From positions 16,306 through 80,305 of the forward strand of contig DAHUZT010000070.1 in assembly GCA_027315005.1 (NCBI GenBank): a stretch of DNA of 64,000 nucleotides, given 5' to 3'. The notes below the pieces were generated by a model, which worked only from the letters and a program-made list of their open reading frames with translations, did not search any database and was not told the origin of the DNA. A program made the position numbers and the translations under genes. Source of the stretch: Acidimicrobiaceae bacterium. Its GTDB lineage: Bacteria; Actinomycetota; Acidimicrobiia; Acidimicrobiales; RAAP-2. This document shows, one piece after another, positions 28,457-37,323 of this stretch (position 1 is its first letter; the number at the start of each line of letters is the position of its first letter).

Positions 28457-28984
28457 TCAGGGGATCAGGACGTCGACGGCCAGTCCGGACCCGGCCAGAT
28501 CGGCGCGGTCGTTGTCCTCGGCATAGCGCAAGCCCTGGACGTTGAAGAGACGAACTTCCTCGTCGTGAGCCGGGTACGGCCCCCAGTGCCACGTCCCGCG
28601 GTGGAGAACGAGCGAGCTCGACACCGGCAGCGAAAAGGCCCGGACCGCTTCGGATCCGGCTGCCGTCGTGGGATCGACCGAGGCGGGGGCGACCGCGATG
28701 ACCGCCGGCACGTCGAGCACCATCAGGACCTGGGTGTGGGTCCGGTGGCGGAACATCTCCTCGCATCGCAGGCCCGCATCGACGATGGGCACCTCGTCGC
28801 GGCGGTGGCCGATCAGGTTGACGTGGGGGTCGGCCCAGTCGAACTCCAACCGGTCGTTTCCGTCGTCGGGATCGGTGTCGGCGACGGGGATCCAACCGAA
28901 GGGTGCCCAGCCGTCCCGGGAGATCGGCTCGAGCTCGACGCGCCTGGTCGGCCTGAGTACCGGCCGCTCCCCACCGACTCCCAT
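28457..28984 (-). CDS. Ureidoglycolate lyase-like (AllA-type cupin) protein
   Basis: LEPISRDGWAPFGWIPVAD...FRHRTHTQVLMVLDVPAVIAVAPAS...VLHRGTWHWGPYPAHDEEVRLFNVQGLRYAEDN. Confidence 0.6.
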   Translation of the reverse strand: MGVGGERPVLRPTRRVELEPISRDGWAPFGWIPVADTDPDDGNDRLEFDWADPHVNLIGHRRDEVPIVDAGLRCEEMFRHRTHTQVLMVLDVPAVIAVAPASVDPTTAAGSEAVRAFSLPVSSSLVLHRGTWHWGPYPAHDEEVRLFNVQGLRYAEDNDRADLAGSGLAVDVLIP

Positions 28985-29151
28985 GGTCACCGTCCTGATC
29001 CTCCCTCCGACGTCCCCCGGCCAGGTGGTCGAACCGGACCGTCGAACCCGCCCGCTCTGGCGGACGGGTACCCTGACAGCGGCGTCACCATCTACTGTAA
29101 CCATCCACCGGCGGGCGATAGTCCGTCCACGACCGATCAGGGGGCCCGGCC

Positions 29152-29541
29152 ATGACGATGGACGTGCGGAACATCGAGAGCGTCGCACCCGTGGTGGAGC
29201 ACAACGGGACCGTGCCGGTGTGGTGGATGATCCCCTCCCGGGAGTTCCTCGAGCAGACCGACGGGGGGTACCTCGAACTGGTCAACGAGTTCGAGGTACC
29301 TGGTGGCGGTGCCGTCTACCCTCACGCCCACCCGACCCACGAGTTCTACTACGTGCTCTCCGGCCGAGGGATCATGACGATCGGAGAGGAGGACCGCGCG
29401 GTGGCCCAGGGGGACCTCGTCCACATTCCCCCCGACTGCGTGCACAGCCTACGTCCGCAGAGCGACACCGCCCCGATCCGATGCTTCTGCTTCGCCATCG
29501 GACTCGAGGGTGCCGGTGCCATCGACTACACCACCCACTGA
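29152..29541 (+). CDS. Cupin-domain protein (paralog A)
   Basis: VEHNGTVPVWWMIPSREF...HAHPTHEFYYVLSGRGIMTIGEEDRAVAQGDLVHIPPDCVHSL. Confidence 0.88.
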   Translation: MTMDVRNIESVAPVVEHNGTVPVWWMIPSREFLEQTDGGYLELVNEFEVPGGGAVYPHAHPTHEFYYVLSGRGIMTIGEEDRAVAQGDLVHIPPDCVHSLRPQSDTAPIRCFCFAIGLEGAGAIDYTTH

Positions 29542-29553
29542 TCCGCTGAGCCG

Positions 29554-30501
29554 ATGGGACGCGTCCTCGTCACCCATCCCCTGCCCGATGGTGGGCTCGA
29601 TCCGCTGCTCGAGGCGGGCCACCAGGTGGTATCGCTCGACGGATCCACCGCGCTGGCCGGCGCTGCCGGTGGCGTCGACGGCATCGTCTGCCTGCTCAAC
29701 GACCGCATCGATGCTCGCGTCCTGCGGGCCGGTGGTTCGTCGGGCCTCCTGAAGGTGGTCAGCGTGGCTGCCGTCGGGTACGACAACGTCGACGTGGACG
29801 TCGCCGCCACCCTCGGCATCACCGTGTGCAACACGCCCGGTGTGCTGGACGAGACCACCGCCGATCTGGCCTTCCTGCTGGTCCTGGCCGCCAACCGGTT
29901 GGCGTCCGATGCCGAGCGCGACCTGCGCGAAGGGCGCTGGAAGGGCTGGGGGATCAGTGACCACCTCGGGCGCGATGTCCAGGGGTCCTGCCTCGGCCTG
30001 GTCGGCTACGGACGGATAGCCCGGGCCGTGGCCCGGCGCGCGCAGGGGTTCGGGATGGAGGTCCTCCACACCACCCGATCGGACACCGGGGAACCCGGAT
30101 ACGTGGCCAGGCTGGGTGAGCTGTTGGCCCGGGCGGACACGGTGAGCCTGCACGTTCCGCTCACCGCTTCGACCCGCCACCTGATCGGAGCGGCCGAACT
30201 GGCCCTGATGAAGCCGACGGCCGTCCTGATCAACACGGCACGGGGTGCCGTCGTCGACGAGCGGGCGCTGGTGGCCGCCCTCGAGCACGGGACCCTCTAC
30301 GCCGCAGGACTCGACGTCTACGACGGGGAGCCCGCGATCGACCCCGCCCTGCTGGCTGCCCCACGCACGGTGCTGCTCCCTCACATCGGAAGTGCCACCA
30401 CCGAGACCCGGACGGTGATGGCCAGGATGGCCACACAGGCGGTGTGCGACGTGCTGGCGGGCAGGACGCCCGACCATCCGGTCGTGCCGACCGGGGGCTG
30501 A
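29554..30501 (+). CDS. D-isomer-specific 2-hydroxyacid dehydrogenase
   Basis: LGLVGYGRIARAVARRAQGFGMEVL, LHVPLTASTRHLIGAAELALMKPTAVLINTARGAVVDERALV. Confidence 0.92.
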   Translation: MGRVLVTHPLPDGGLDPLLEAGHQVVSLDGSTALAGAAGGVDGIVCLLNDRIDARVLRAGGSSGLLKVVSVAAVGYDNVDVDVAATLGITVCNTPGVLDETTADLAFLLVLAANRLASDAERDLREGRWKGWGISDHLGRDVQGSCLGLVGYGRIARAVARRAQGFGMEVLHTTRSDTGEPGYVARLGELLARADTVSLHVPLTASTRHLIGAAELALMKPTAVLINTARGAVVDERALVAALEHGTLYAAGLDVYDGEPAIDPALLAAPRTVLLPHIGSATTETRTVMARMATQAVCDVLAGRTPDHPVVPTGG

Positions 30502-30527
30502 CCGGGACAGACGGTGGAGCGGGTAGC

Positions 30528-31175
30528 TCAGCCCGCCCGGTGCCCGGTCCCTCCCACCACCTCGACGAGCGATGCATCCAGGTCGAGGAGCTCGACGGTC
30601 GTGGCCCCGCTGCGGAGCGAGCCGAAATAGCCGATCTCCTTGGCGAACCGGGTACGTGCCGCCGCCACCACCCTGTCCAGGTCGGCTCGGGCGATGATCA
30701 CCACCCCGTCGACATCACCCACGACCCAGTCGCCTTCAGAGACCACCACCCCGGCCACCGTGACCGCGCCGCCGACCGATCCGCGGGCTCGCTTGGTGGC
30801 CCCCCGGAGGGCCACCGTCGAGGAGAACACCGGGAACTGCAGTGATTCGAGGGCGCCGACGTCCCGCACCCCCCCGTCGATGACCAAACCGGCCAGCCGC
30901 CGGGCCTGCGCTCCCGTGGTCAGCACCTCGCCCCAGTAACCCCGGTCGCCGACGTCTCCCACGTCGACCACCAGAGCGGAGCCAGGTGGCGCGGTGGCCA
31001 CCGCCACATGGATGGCAAGGTTGTCCCCCGGCGAGCATCGGACCGGAACGACCCGTGCGGCGATCGACGCCCCACGCCATACGGGACGGATACGGGGGGG
31101 CAGGATCACCGCGCCCGACTCGCCCAGGGTGGCTGATCCGAGTGCCAGCAGTTCGGGCACGAGGTCCCCGGTCAT
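30528..31175 (-). CDS. RraA-family protein (4-hydroxy-4-methyl-2-oxoglutarate aldolase-like)
   Basis: ALVVDVGDVGDRGYWGEVLTTGAQARRLAGLVIDGGVRDVGALESLQFPVFS. Confidence 0.85.
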   Translation of the reverse strand: MTGDLVPELLALGSATLGESGAVILPPRIRPVWRGASIAARVVPVRCSPGDNLAIHVAVATAPPGSALVVDVGDVGDRGYWGEVLTTGAQARRLAGLVIDGGVRDVGALESLQFPVFSSTVALRGATKRARGSVGGAVTVAGVVVSEGDWVVGDVDGVVIIARADLDRVVAAARTRFAKEIGYFGSLRSGATTVELLDLDASLVEVVGGTGHRAG

Positions 31176-31666
31176 GTTCCCTCCTGTGGATCCGAAACCG
31201 CCACCGACACCTCGATCTCCACCGCCCCGCCCCGCGGCAGTGCGGCCACGCCGACCGCGGAACGGGTATGCCGGCCCGCGGACCCGATGGCCTCCGCCAG
31301 TAACCGGCTGGCACCGTCCACCACGACCGGTTGTTCGTGGAACTCGGGCGTCGAGGCGACGTACCCGGTCACCGCGAGGACCCGTTCGATCCGATCCAGG
31401 GTCCCGAGCGCGGCTTCGAGCACGGCCAGGGCATTGAGGGCGCAGACCGCGGCGGCCTCGGACCCTTCCTCCACCGTCACGTCGAGGCCCAAGGTGCCGA
31501 TGCAGGTGAGACGTCCGTCGATCCTCGGGAGCTGTCCCGAGGTGCGGGCCATCCCACCGTGGACGACCACCGCGTCGAGTGGGTCGTGCGGCGGATGAGG
31601 ACCGTGAAGGACCAGGCCCCGCTGGTGCAGGCGAGTGCGGACTCGACCCGATCGGGCCTCGGTCAC
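31172..31666 (-). CDS. RidA/YjgF-family protein
   Basis: VVVHGGMARTSGQLPRIDGRL...LNALAVLEAALGTLDRIERVLAVTGYVASTPEFHEQPVVVDGAS; 4-bp overlap with RraA; start uncertain. Confidence 0.78.
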   Translation of the reverse strand: MTEARSGRVRTRLHQRGLVLHGPHPPHDPLDAVVVHGGMARTSGQLPRIDGRLTCIGTLGLDVTVEEGSEAAAVCALNALAVLEAALGTLDRIERVLAVTGYVASTPEFHEQPVVVDGASRLLAEAIGSAGRHTRSAVGVAALPRGGAVEIEVSVAVSDPQEGT

Positions 31667-31880
31667 GATCGGGCCCCGGTCACAGGTTCCCTGCGGCCGG
31701 CCACTCGCTGCGAGTCCATCCCGGGGCCCCCTCGGACGACAGGCCGGAGCGGCGCTCCGGCACGGTGGCACGATGGTAGTCCGGCCGAGTCGGACTGTGT
31801 CATGATCGCCGACCATCGGGATCGGACCCGGGGCGGTTCCGGGATATCGGGGCGGTTCCGGGACGGAGGAGGAGCGGGGA

Positions 31881-32756
31881 ATGAAGATCGGAATCGCGCT
31901 CGGGACGGTTCGCACCGAACTGTGGGAGAGCGTCACCGTGGAAGCGGACCGGCTCGGGTTCGAGTCGGTCTGGATGCCCGAGCACCTGGTCCTGCCCCTC
32001 GACGCGAGCGGCAGCCCCTACGCCGGCTCGGACCATCCACCCATCCCGGCCGAGACACCGGTGTTCGATGCGTTCGCCACCCTCTCCTACCTGGCCGGCC
32101 GGACCGAGCGGATCCGGCTCGGGACCCAGGTGTACAACATCGGGCTCCGCCATCCCTTCGTCGTCGCCCGCGGCGTCGCCACACTCGACTGCCTGTCCCA
32201 GGGACGATTCGAATTCGGCATCGGCGCCAGCTGGCTGGCTGCTGAGTGGGAGGCGGTCGGGCTCCCATTCGACCGACGAGCCGGCCTCATCGACGAATCG
32301 ATCTCGGTGTGCCAGCGCCTGTGGAGCGAGCCCGAGATCGAACACCACGGTGAGCACTTCGACTTCGCCCCGGTGCGGTTCGATCCCAAACCCCGGCAAC
32401 GTCCCTGGCCACCCCTCCACATCGGAGGCGACGGTCGGGCCGCCCTCCGTCGCGCCGCCACCGTCGGGGACGGTTGGATCCCCATGAACCACACCCTCGA
32501 GCAGATCCCGGAGGCGGCTCGGCACCTGGCCCGCCTGCGCGCGGAGGCGGGCCGTCAGGGGATGGTCGAGATCACGCTCGGCGCGCCGACCTCCGATCTC
32601 GAGGGGATCCGCCGCTGCGCAGCTGCGGGGGTGGGCCGGGTGCTGGTCAGACCCTGGGCACGGAGCCGCCACGCCGTCGAGGGACTCCACCGGTTCGCCG
32701 ACGAGGTACTGGAGGAGGCGACGCTGCTCCCGGTCCGGGAAGCTGGTCCGGGCTGA
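31881..32756 (+). CDS. LLM-class F420/flavin-dependent oxidoreductase
   Basis: MKIGIALGTVRTELWESVTVEADRLGFESVWMPEHLVLP...RIRLGTQVYNIGLRHPFVVARGVATLDCLSQGRFEFGIGASW. Confidence 0.88.
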   Translation: MKIGIALGTVRTELWESVTVEADRLGFESVWMPEHLVLPLDASGSPYAGSDHPPIPAETPVFDAFATLSYLAGRTERIRLGTQVYNIGLRHPFVVARGVATLDCLSQGRFEFGIGASWLAAEWEAVGLPFDRRAGLIDESISVCQRLWSEPEIEHHGEHFDFAPVRFDPKPRQRPWPPLHIGGDGRAALRRAATVGDGWIPMNHTLEQIPEAARHLARLRAEAGRQGMVEITLGAPTSDLEGIRRCAAAGVGRVLVRPWARSRHAVEGLHRFADEVLEEATLLPVREAGPG

Positions 32757-32800
32757 GCCGGCGGCGGGTCCGACCCGCACCGTTGAACGTGCCCGGTCCC

Positions 32801-33232
32801 TCAGGAGCGGGCGGGCACCACCGCTGTCGCCGAGCCGACCACCTTCTCCTCGCCGTCATCATTGTGCAGGCGCACGTCGAGGTCGACGAGGTGATCTCGA
32901 CCTTCGGTCCGCTTGCCGGTCACCACGATCTTGGTGTGCAGCTGCTCCTCCGGCCAGGTCTGGCGGGCGAACCGGACCTGGAAGCGCCGCAGGTTGCCGA
33001 CTCCGACGAAATCGCTGATGGCCGACCCGAGCAGGCCCATCGAGAACATGCCGTGCCCGAAGACGCTGGGTTGGCCGGCCTCCCTGGCCTTCACCTCGTC
33101 GTGGTGCATCGGATTGAAATCACCGGATGCTCCGGCGTAGACGACCAGGTCCGTCCTGCTCAACACGTGCGAACGGACCTTGGCCTCCTCGCCTTCGTGC
33201 ACGTCCTCGAAGTACCGAACCGCTTCACCCAT
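32801..33232 (-). CDS. MaoC-family dehydratase
   Basis: MGEAVRYFEDVHEGEEAKVRSHVLSRTDLVVYAGASGDFNPMHHDEVKAREAGQPSVFGHGMFSMG. Confidence 0.88.
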   Translation of the reverse strand: MGEAVRYFEDVHEGEEAKVRSHVLSRTDLVVYAGASGDFNPMHHDEVKAREAGQPSVFGHGMFSMGLLGSAISDFVGVGNLRRFQVRFARQTWPEEQLHTKIVVTGKRTEGRDHLVDLDVRLHNDDGEEKVVGSATAVVPARS

Positions 33233-33382
33233 CTCTGCTATCTCCGATCCCGAGTTCCCGGCCCTCGAAAGGCGCGCCGACCGCTCACCGCTCTCGGCAC
33301 TCCGTCGATGGTCCCCATCGGGGAATCTTCCCACAAACGGCTTTGCCGGCACCGACGCCGGCCGGGATGCCACGATGGAATC

Positions 33383-34243
33383 ATGGACGCAGAGCGAGTG
33401 GTCTTCACCGGATTCGAGGGCGTGCAGCTGGTGGCCGACGTGCGGGGGGATCCCTCCGACTGGCCGGTGCTCTTCCTCCACGGCGGCGGCCAGACCCGTT
33501 TCGCCTGGGGCACGGCCGCAGAATCGCTCGCTTCCCGGGGGTGGCGGACGGTGACCATCGACCTTCGCGGGCACGGGGAGAGCGACTGGGCTCCGAACGG
33601 GGACTACTCCTTCACCGCCTTCGGCGCGGACTGCATGGCGGTCATCGACGCCCTCGGATCTCCCCCGGTGCTGGTGGGGGCGTCTCTCGGCGGCCTCTCG
33701 GCCCTGCTGGCCGAGGGGACCAGCGATCGGGTCGTTTCCAGCGGTCTCGTGCTGGTGGACATCACGGCCAGGGCCAACCCAGAGGGAATCGCCCGCATCG
33801 AAGCCTTCATGCGGTCGGGAGCCGACGGGTTCGCGACCCTCGACGAGGCCGCCGACGCCATCGCCTCCTACACGCCGCAGCGAGGCCGACGCTTCAATCC
33901 CGATGGTCTGAAGAAAGTACTCCGCTCGCGGAACGGTCGCTGGTATTGGCACTGGGACCCGGCCTTCATCAACCGGGAGCAGACCGAGGTGGTGCCCGAC
34001 CGCCTCCTCGGACTGCTCGACGTGGCCATGGACAACATTCGCGTCCCCACCATGCTGGTGCGCGGGATGCTGAGCGACGTGGTGACCCAAGAGGGGGTCG
34101 ACGACCTCCTCGGTCGCATCCCCGGAGCCACCCTGGTGGACATCGACGGTGCCAGCCACATGATCGCCGGGGATCGAAACGACCTCTTCTCCGAGGCGGT
34201 CGTGTCCTTTCTGGACGGTCGGATCCGCCCGACGATCCTCTGA
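33383..34243 (+). CDS. Alpha/beta hydrolase
   Basis: VLFLHGGGQTRFAWGTAAESLASRGWRTVTIDLRGHGESDW, LVGASLGGLSALL. Confidence 0.9.
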   Translation: MDAERVVFTGFEGVQLVADVRGDPSDWPVLFLHGGGQTRFAWGTAAESLASRGWRTVTIDLRGHGESDWAPNGDYSFTAFGADCMAVIDALGSPPVLVGASLGGLSALLAEGTSDRVVSSGLVLVDITARANPEGIARIEAFMRSGADGFATLDEAADAIASYTPQRGRRFNPDGLKKVLRSRNGRWYWHWDPAFINREQTEVVPDRLLGLLDVAMDNIRVPTMLVRGMLSDVVTQEGVDDLLGRIPGATLVDIDGASHMIAGDRNDLFSEAVVSFLDGRIRPTIL

Positions 34244-34250
34244 TCCGTCA

Positions 34251-35162
34251 TCAGGCCTTCGCCCTTGCTCCCGGCCCCGGATGACGGCCTTCCGGAAAGG
34301 AGCGCACCATGTTGTCCTGGACGAACGAGGCCACCAACCGACCATCCTCGTCGAACACCTGTGCCCGCCCGTAGGTGCGACCGTTCCCGGCGAAGGGGCT
34401 CTCGTGGGCCAGCAGATGCCAGCGGGAGGCGTCCACCGGCTCGTGGAAGGTCAGCGTGTGGGTGAGGACGCTGGTCGAGATGCTGACGTGGGCCATGGAC
34501 TGTCCGACGCCGGGGTGCGGCCGCATCGCCGTGCCGATCAGGAACCCGTCGGTGGCGTAGGCGAGCAACGCCTGGCCCTTCGCCCCCCGGGCGACCACGT
34601 CACGGAAGCGTGTCCACACCAAGAGCTCGGGCGGACCGATGGCATCCGGATCGCTGACGTCCACCCCGTCGACCACCCGCATCTCCCAGGTTCCGCCACC
34701 GTGAGCGGACTCGGGGGCATCCTCGGGGGCGCCGGTTCGGGGGGCGCCGGTTGCGTGCCGGAAGAGGTCGGGCTCAGACGCGCTGAGCAGGGCGAGTGAC
34801 CGGGTGCAGAGTCGATCTCCCTGGCTGACGGTCACGGTGGCGCTGGCAAGTGCCCGCCCCACGTGCATGGGGTCCACCAAGATGTCGAGCGGTGCGTCCG
34901 GGGACGCGCCGCGAGCGAACACCGTGTGGACCGATTGGACCACCTTCGACGGATCCACCGAGGACGCAGCGACGATGCTCTGTGCCAACAGCTGGCCACC
35001 GAACACCACACCTCCCGCACCGGTGGTGACGCTACCGGCCCGGAAGGAGCGATCGCCGGTCGGAACGAGCTCCAGGGCGGACAGCAGGTCGGTCCGTTGG
35101 ACACCGGACGACGAGTCGTCCGCGCCACCCTCGGTACCGGCCTCGCCGGGGTCGGTGCTCAT
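34251..35162 (-). CDS. Acyl-CoA thioesterase II (TesB-like, double hotdog)
   Basis: VVFGGQLLAQSIVAASSV...VQSVHTVFARGASPDAPLDILVDPMHVGRALASATVTVSQGDRLCTRSLALLS. Confidence 0.85.
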   Translation of the reverse strand: MSTDPGEAGTEGGADDSSSGVQRTDLLSALELVPTGDRSFRAGSVTTGAGGVVFGGQLLAQSIVAASSVDPSKVVQSVHTVFARGASPDAPLDILVDPMHVGRALASATVTVSQGDRLCTRSLALLSASEPDLFRHATGAPRTGAPEDAPESAHGGGTWEMRVVDGVDVSDPDAIGPPELLVWTRFRDVVARGAKGQALLAYATDGFLIGTAMRPHPGVGQSMAHVSISTSVLTHTLTFHEPVDASRWHLLAHESPFAGNGRTYGRAQVFDEDGRLVASFVQDNMVRSFPEGRHPGPGARAKA

Positions 35163-35188
35163 CGGCTGTCCATGTCGAAAGGACCCGA

Positions 35189-35569
35189 TCACCCGGTGTA
35201 GTCGACTGGACCAGAGCCCTTGACCCCGATGGCGAAGGCCAGCGCGTGTAGAGGGGCGTGCGGCGTCGTCGTCCAGATGCTGTGGGTGGTGTCGGGCGGT
35301 GTGTAGACCAGATCGCCCTGGGCCACCGGCCGCTCCTCGTCACCGACCTTCATGATCCCGCGGCCGGACAGGATGTAATAGAACTCGTGGGTCGGGTGAG
35401 CGTGTGGATCGACCATCCCACCCCCGTCGACCGTGAACTCGCTCACCAGCTCGAGATACCCGCCTTCGGTGGCCTCGTACAGCTCCCTCGGTTGCACCAA
35501 CCACCACACCGGCACCGTGCCGTTGTGCTCGATGACCGGTTCCACGTCCTCGATCGAACGAACGTCCAT
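35189..35569 (-). CDS. Cupin-domain protein (paralog B)
   Basis: MDVRSIEDVEPVIEHNGTVPVWWLVQPRELYEATEGGYLELVSEF...PHAHPTHEFYYILSGRGIMKVGDEERPVAQGDLVYTPPDTTHSI; clear paralog of 29152..29541. Confidence 0.88.
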   Translation of the reverse strand: MDVRSIEDVEPVIEHNGTVPVWWLVQPRELYEATEGGYLELVSEFTVDGGGMVDPHAHPTHEFYYILSGRGIMKVGDEERPVAQGDLVYTPPDTTHSIWTTTPHAPLHALAFAIGVKGSGPVDYTG

Positions 35570-35656
35570 GGTGATCCTCTCTCCTCTTGTCCCGGTCTCC
35601 CCGACCGATCGCGCCGACCTCTCGCCGAGCATGCCCGATTCGGGCCTCCGGCTCGA

Positions 35657-37159
35657 TCAGCCTGCGTCGACGGGCAGGGGTCCCGCGTACGTCTTCGTCT
35701 CGAGATACTGCTCGAACCCCTCCCGGCCGTTCTGGCGGCCGACGCCGCTCGACTTGTAGCCACCGAACGGAGCGTCGGCGCCGTACCAGATCCCCCCATT
35801 GATGGCCACCGTCCCGGCCCGTATGCGCCGGGCGACCGCGATGGCACGCTCCTCGGAAGCCGAGGTAACACCCACTCCGAGGCCGTAGGGGCTGTCGTTG
35901 GCGATCCGAACAGCATCGTCGTCGTCGTCGAAGGGGACGACCACCAGTACCGGACCGAAGATCTCCTCCCGAGCGATGGACATCGAATTGTCCACGTCGG
36001 CGAAGAGCGTCGGCTCCACGTAGTACCCCTTCTCGAACTGGGACGGGCGCTTGCCACCGGTCACCAACCGGGCCCCCTGCTCCACGCCCTCGTCGATGTA
36101 GCCGAGCACACGGTCGCGCTGGAGGGCACTGATCTGGGGCCCCTGCAAGTTCCCCGGATCGGTCGGGTCGCCATAGGGGACGGTGGCGAATCCCGCCTCG
36201 ATGATGGCCATCCCCTCCTCGTAGCGCGATCGGGGGAGAAGCATCCTGGTGAGCATCACGCATCCCTGTCCCCCGTGGACGCAGACCGTCCACGCCATCG
36301 ACAGCCGGTCCTCGAAGTCGGCGTCGTCCAGAATGATGTCGGCCGACTTGCCCCCGAGCTCGAGGAACAGCCTCTTGACGGTGGGTGCGCCCTTCTCCAT
36401 GATGCGCCGCCCGACCGCCGTGGAGCCGGTGAAGGACACCAGATCGATGCGCGGATCGGTCACCAGGTCCTCGGCGACCTGGTTGTCCGACGTGGTGACC
36501 ACCTGCAGAACGCCGGGAGGGATGTCGGTCCGCTCGGCCACCAGGCGCCCGATCCGGGTGGCGTTCCACGGTGTGTTCGGTGCGGCTTTGAGGATGACGG
36601 TGTTGCCGGCGGCGAGCGAGGGGCCGAGCTTGTTGATGGACACCTCGAACGGATAGTTCCAGGGGACGATCGCGGCCACCACGCCTACGGCCTCCTTGGT
36701 GACCCGGCGCCAGCTTCGGCTCCCGAATGCGGTCCCCACCGGAAGGTCACGCTCCCACTCGAACTCGTCGATGAACGAGGCCGGCCACGAGAGCCCGTCG
36801 GCCAGCGGTGCGTCGAGCTGGGGCCCGTAGGTGAGCAGCACCGGAGCTCCCACCTCGGCCACGATCTCGGCCCGCAACTGCTCCTGCTCGTCTTGGAGCG
36901 CCGACTGCAGCTGGCCGAGACAGCGTTTCCTCAGCTCCTTGTCGGTCGCCCAGCCCGATCGGTCGAACGCCTTGCGGGCAGCGGCGGCGGCGGCGTCCAT
37001 GTCCTCGTGCCCGGCGTCCGCGACCTGCCCGAGCACCTCCTCGGTGGCGGGATTGATGTTGTCGAACACCTTGTGGGATCTGGCCTCGACCAGCGCCCCG
37101 TCGATGAGCATCCTCCGCTCACCGTCAATCACTCCACTCGCCTCTCCGGTGTTCGCCAT
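35657..37159 (-). CDS. Aldehyde dehydrogenase
   Basis: VPWNYPFEVSINKLGPSLAAGNTVILKAAPNTPWNA, SFTGSTAVGRRI, LELGGKSADIILDDAD, GGQGCVMLTR, EEIFGPVLVVVPFDDDDDAV. Confidence 0.92.
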   Translation of the reverse strand: MANTGEASGVIDGERRMLIDGALVEARSHKVFDNINPATEEVLGQVADAGHEDMDAAAAAARKAFDRSGWATDKELRKRCLGQLQSALQDEQEQLRAEIVAEVGAPVLLTYGPQLDAPLADGLSWPASFIDEFEWERDLPVGTAFGSRSWRRVTKEAVGVVAAIVPWNYPFEVSINKLGPSLAAGNTVILKAAPNTPWNATRIGRLVAERTDIPPGVLQVVTTSDNQVAEDLVTDPRIDLVSFTGSTAVGRRIMEKGAPTVKRLFLELGGKSADIILDDADFEDRLSMAWTVCVHGGQGCVMLTRMLLPRSRYEEGMAIIEAGFATVPYGDPTDPGNLQGPQISALQRDRVLGYIDEGVEQGARLVTGGKRPSQFEKGYYVEPTLFADVDNSMSIAREEIFGPVLVVVPFDDDDDAVRIANDSPYGLGVGVTSASEERAIAVARRIRAGTVAINGGIWYGADAPFGGYKSSGVGRQNGREGFEQYLETKTYAGPLPVDAG

Positions 37160-37323
37160 GGATTCCACTCCTCCCCGTTTGTGCTTCGTCCTCGGCGCAT
37201 CCCGGCTCATCGCGACCACGCACGAGACCGAACGGACCGCATCCCTGGATCCGAACGATGCCGACACCGTAGCGGACCGGTTGGGATCGCCCGATCCCGG
37301 TCGCGCCCATCTCGGCGCGTGAC

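Noticed and set aside
30519-30536. Short stem GCGGG-N8-CCCGC at convergent gene ends
   Set aside because: 5-bp stem overlapping the RraA stop; too weak to call a terminator.
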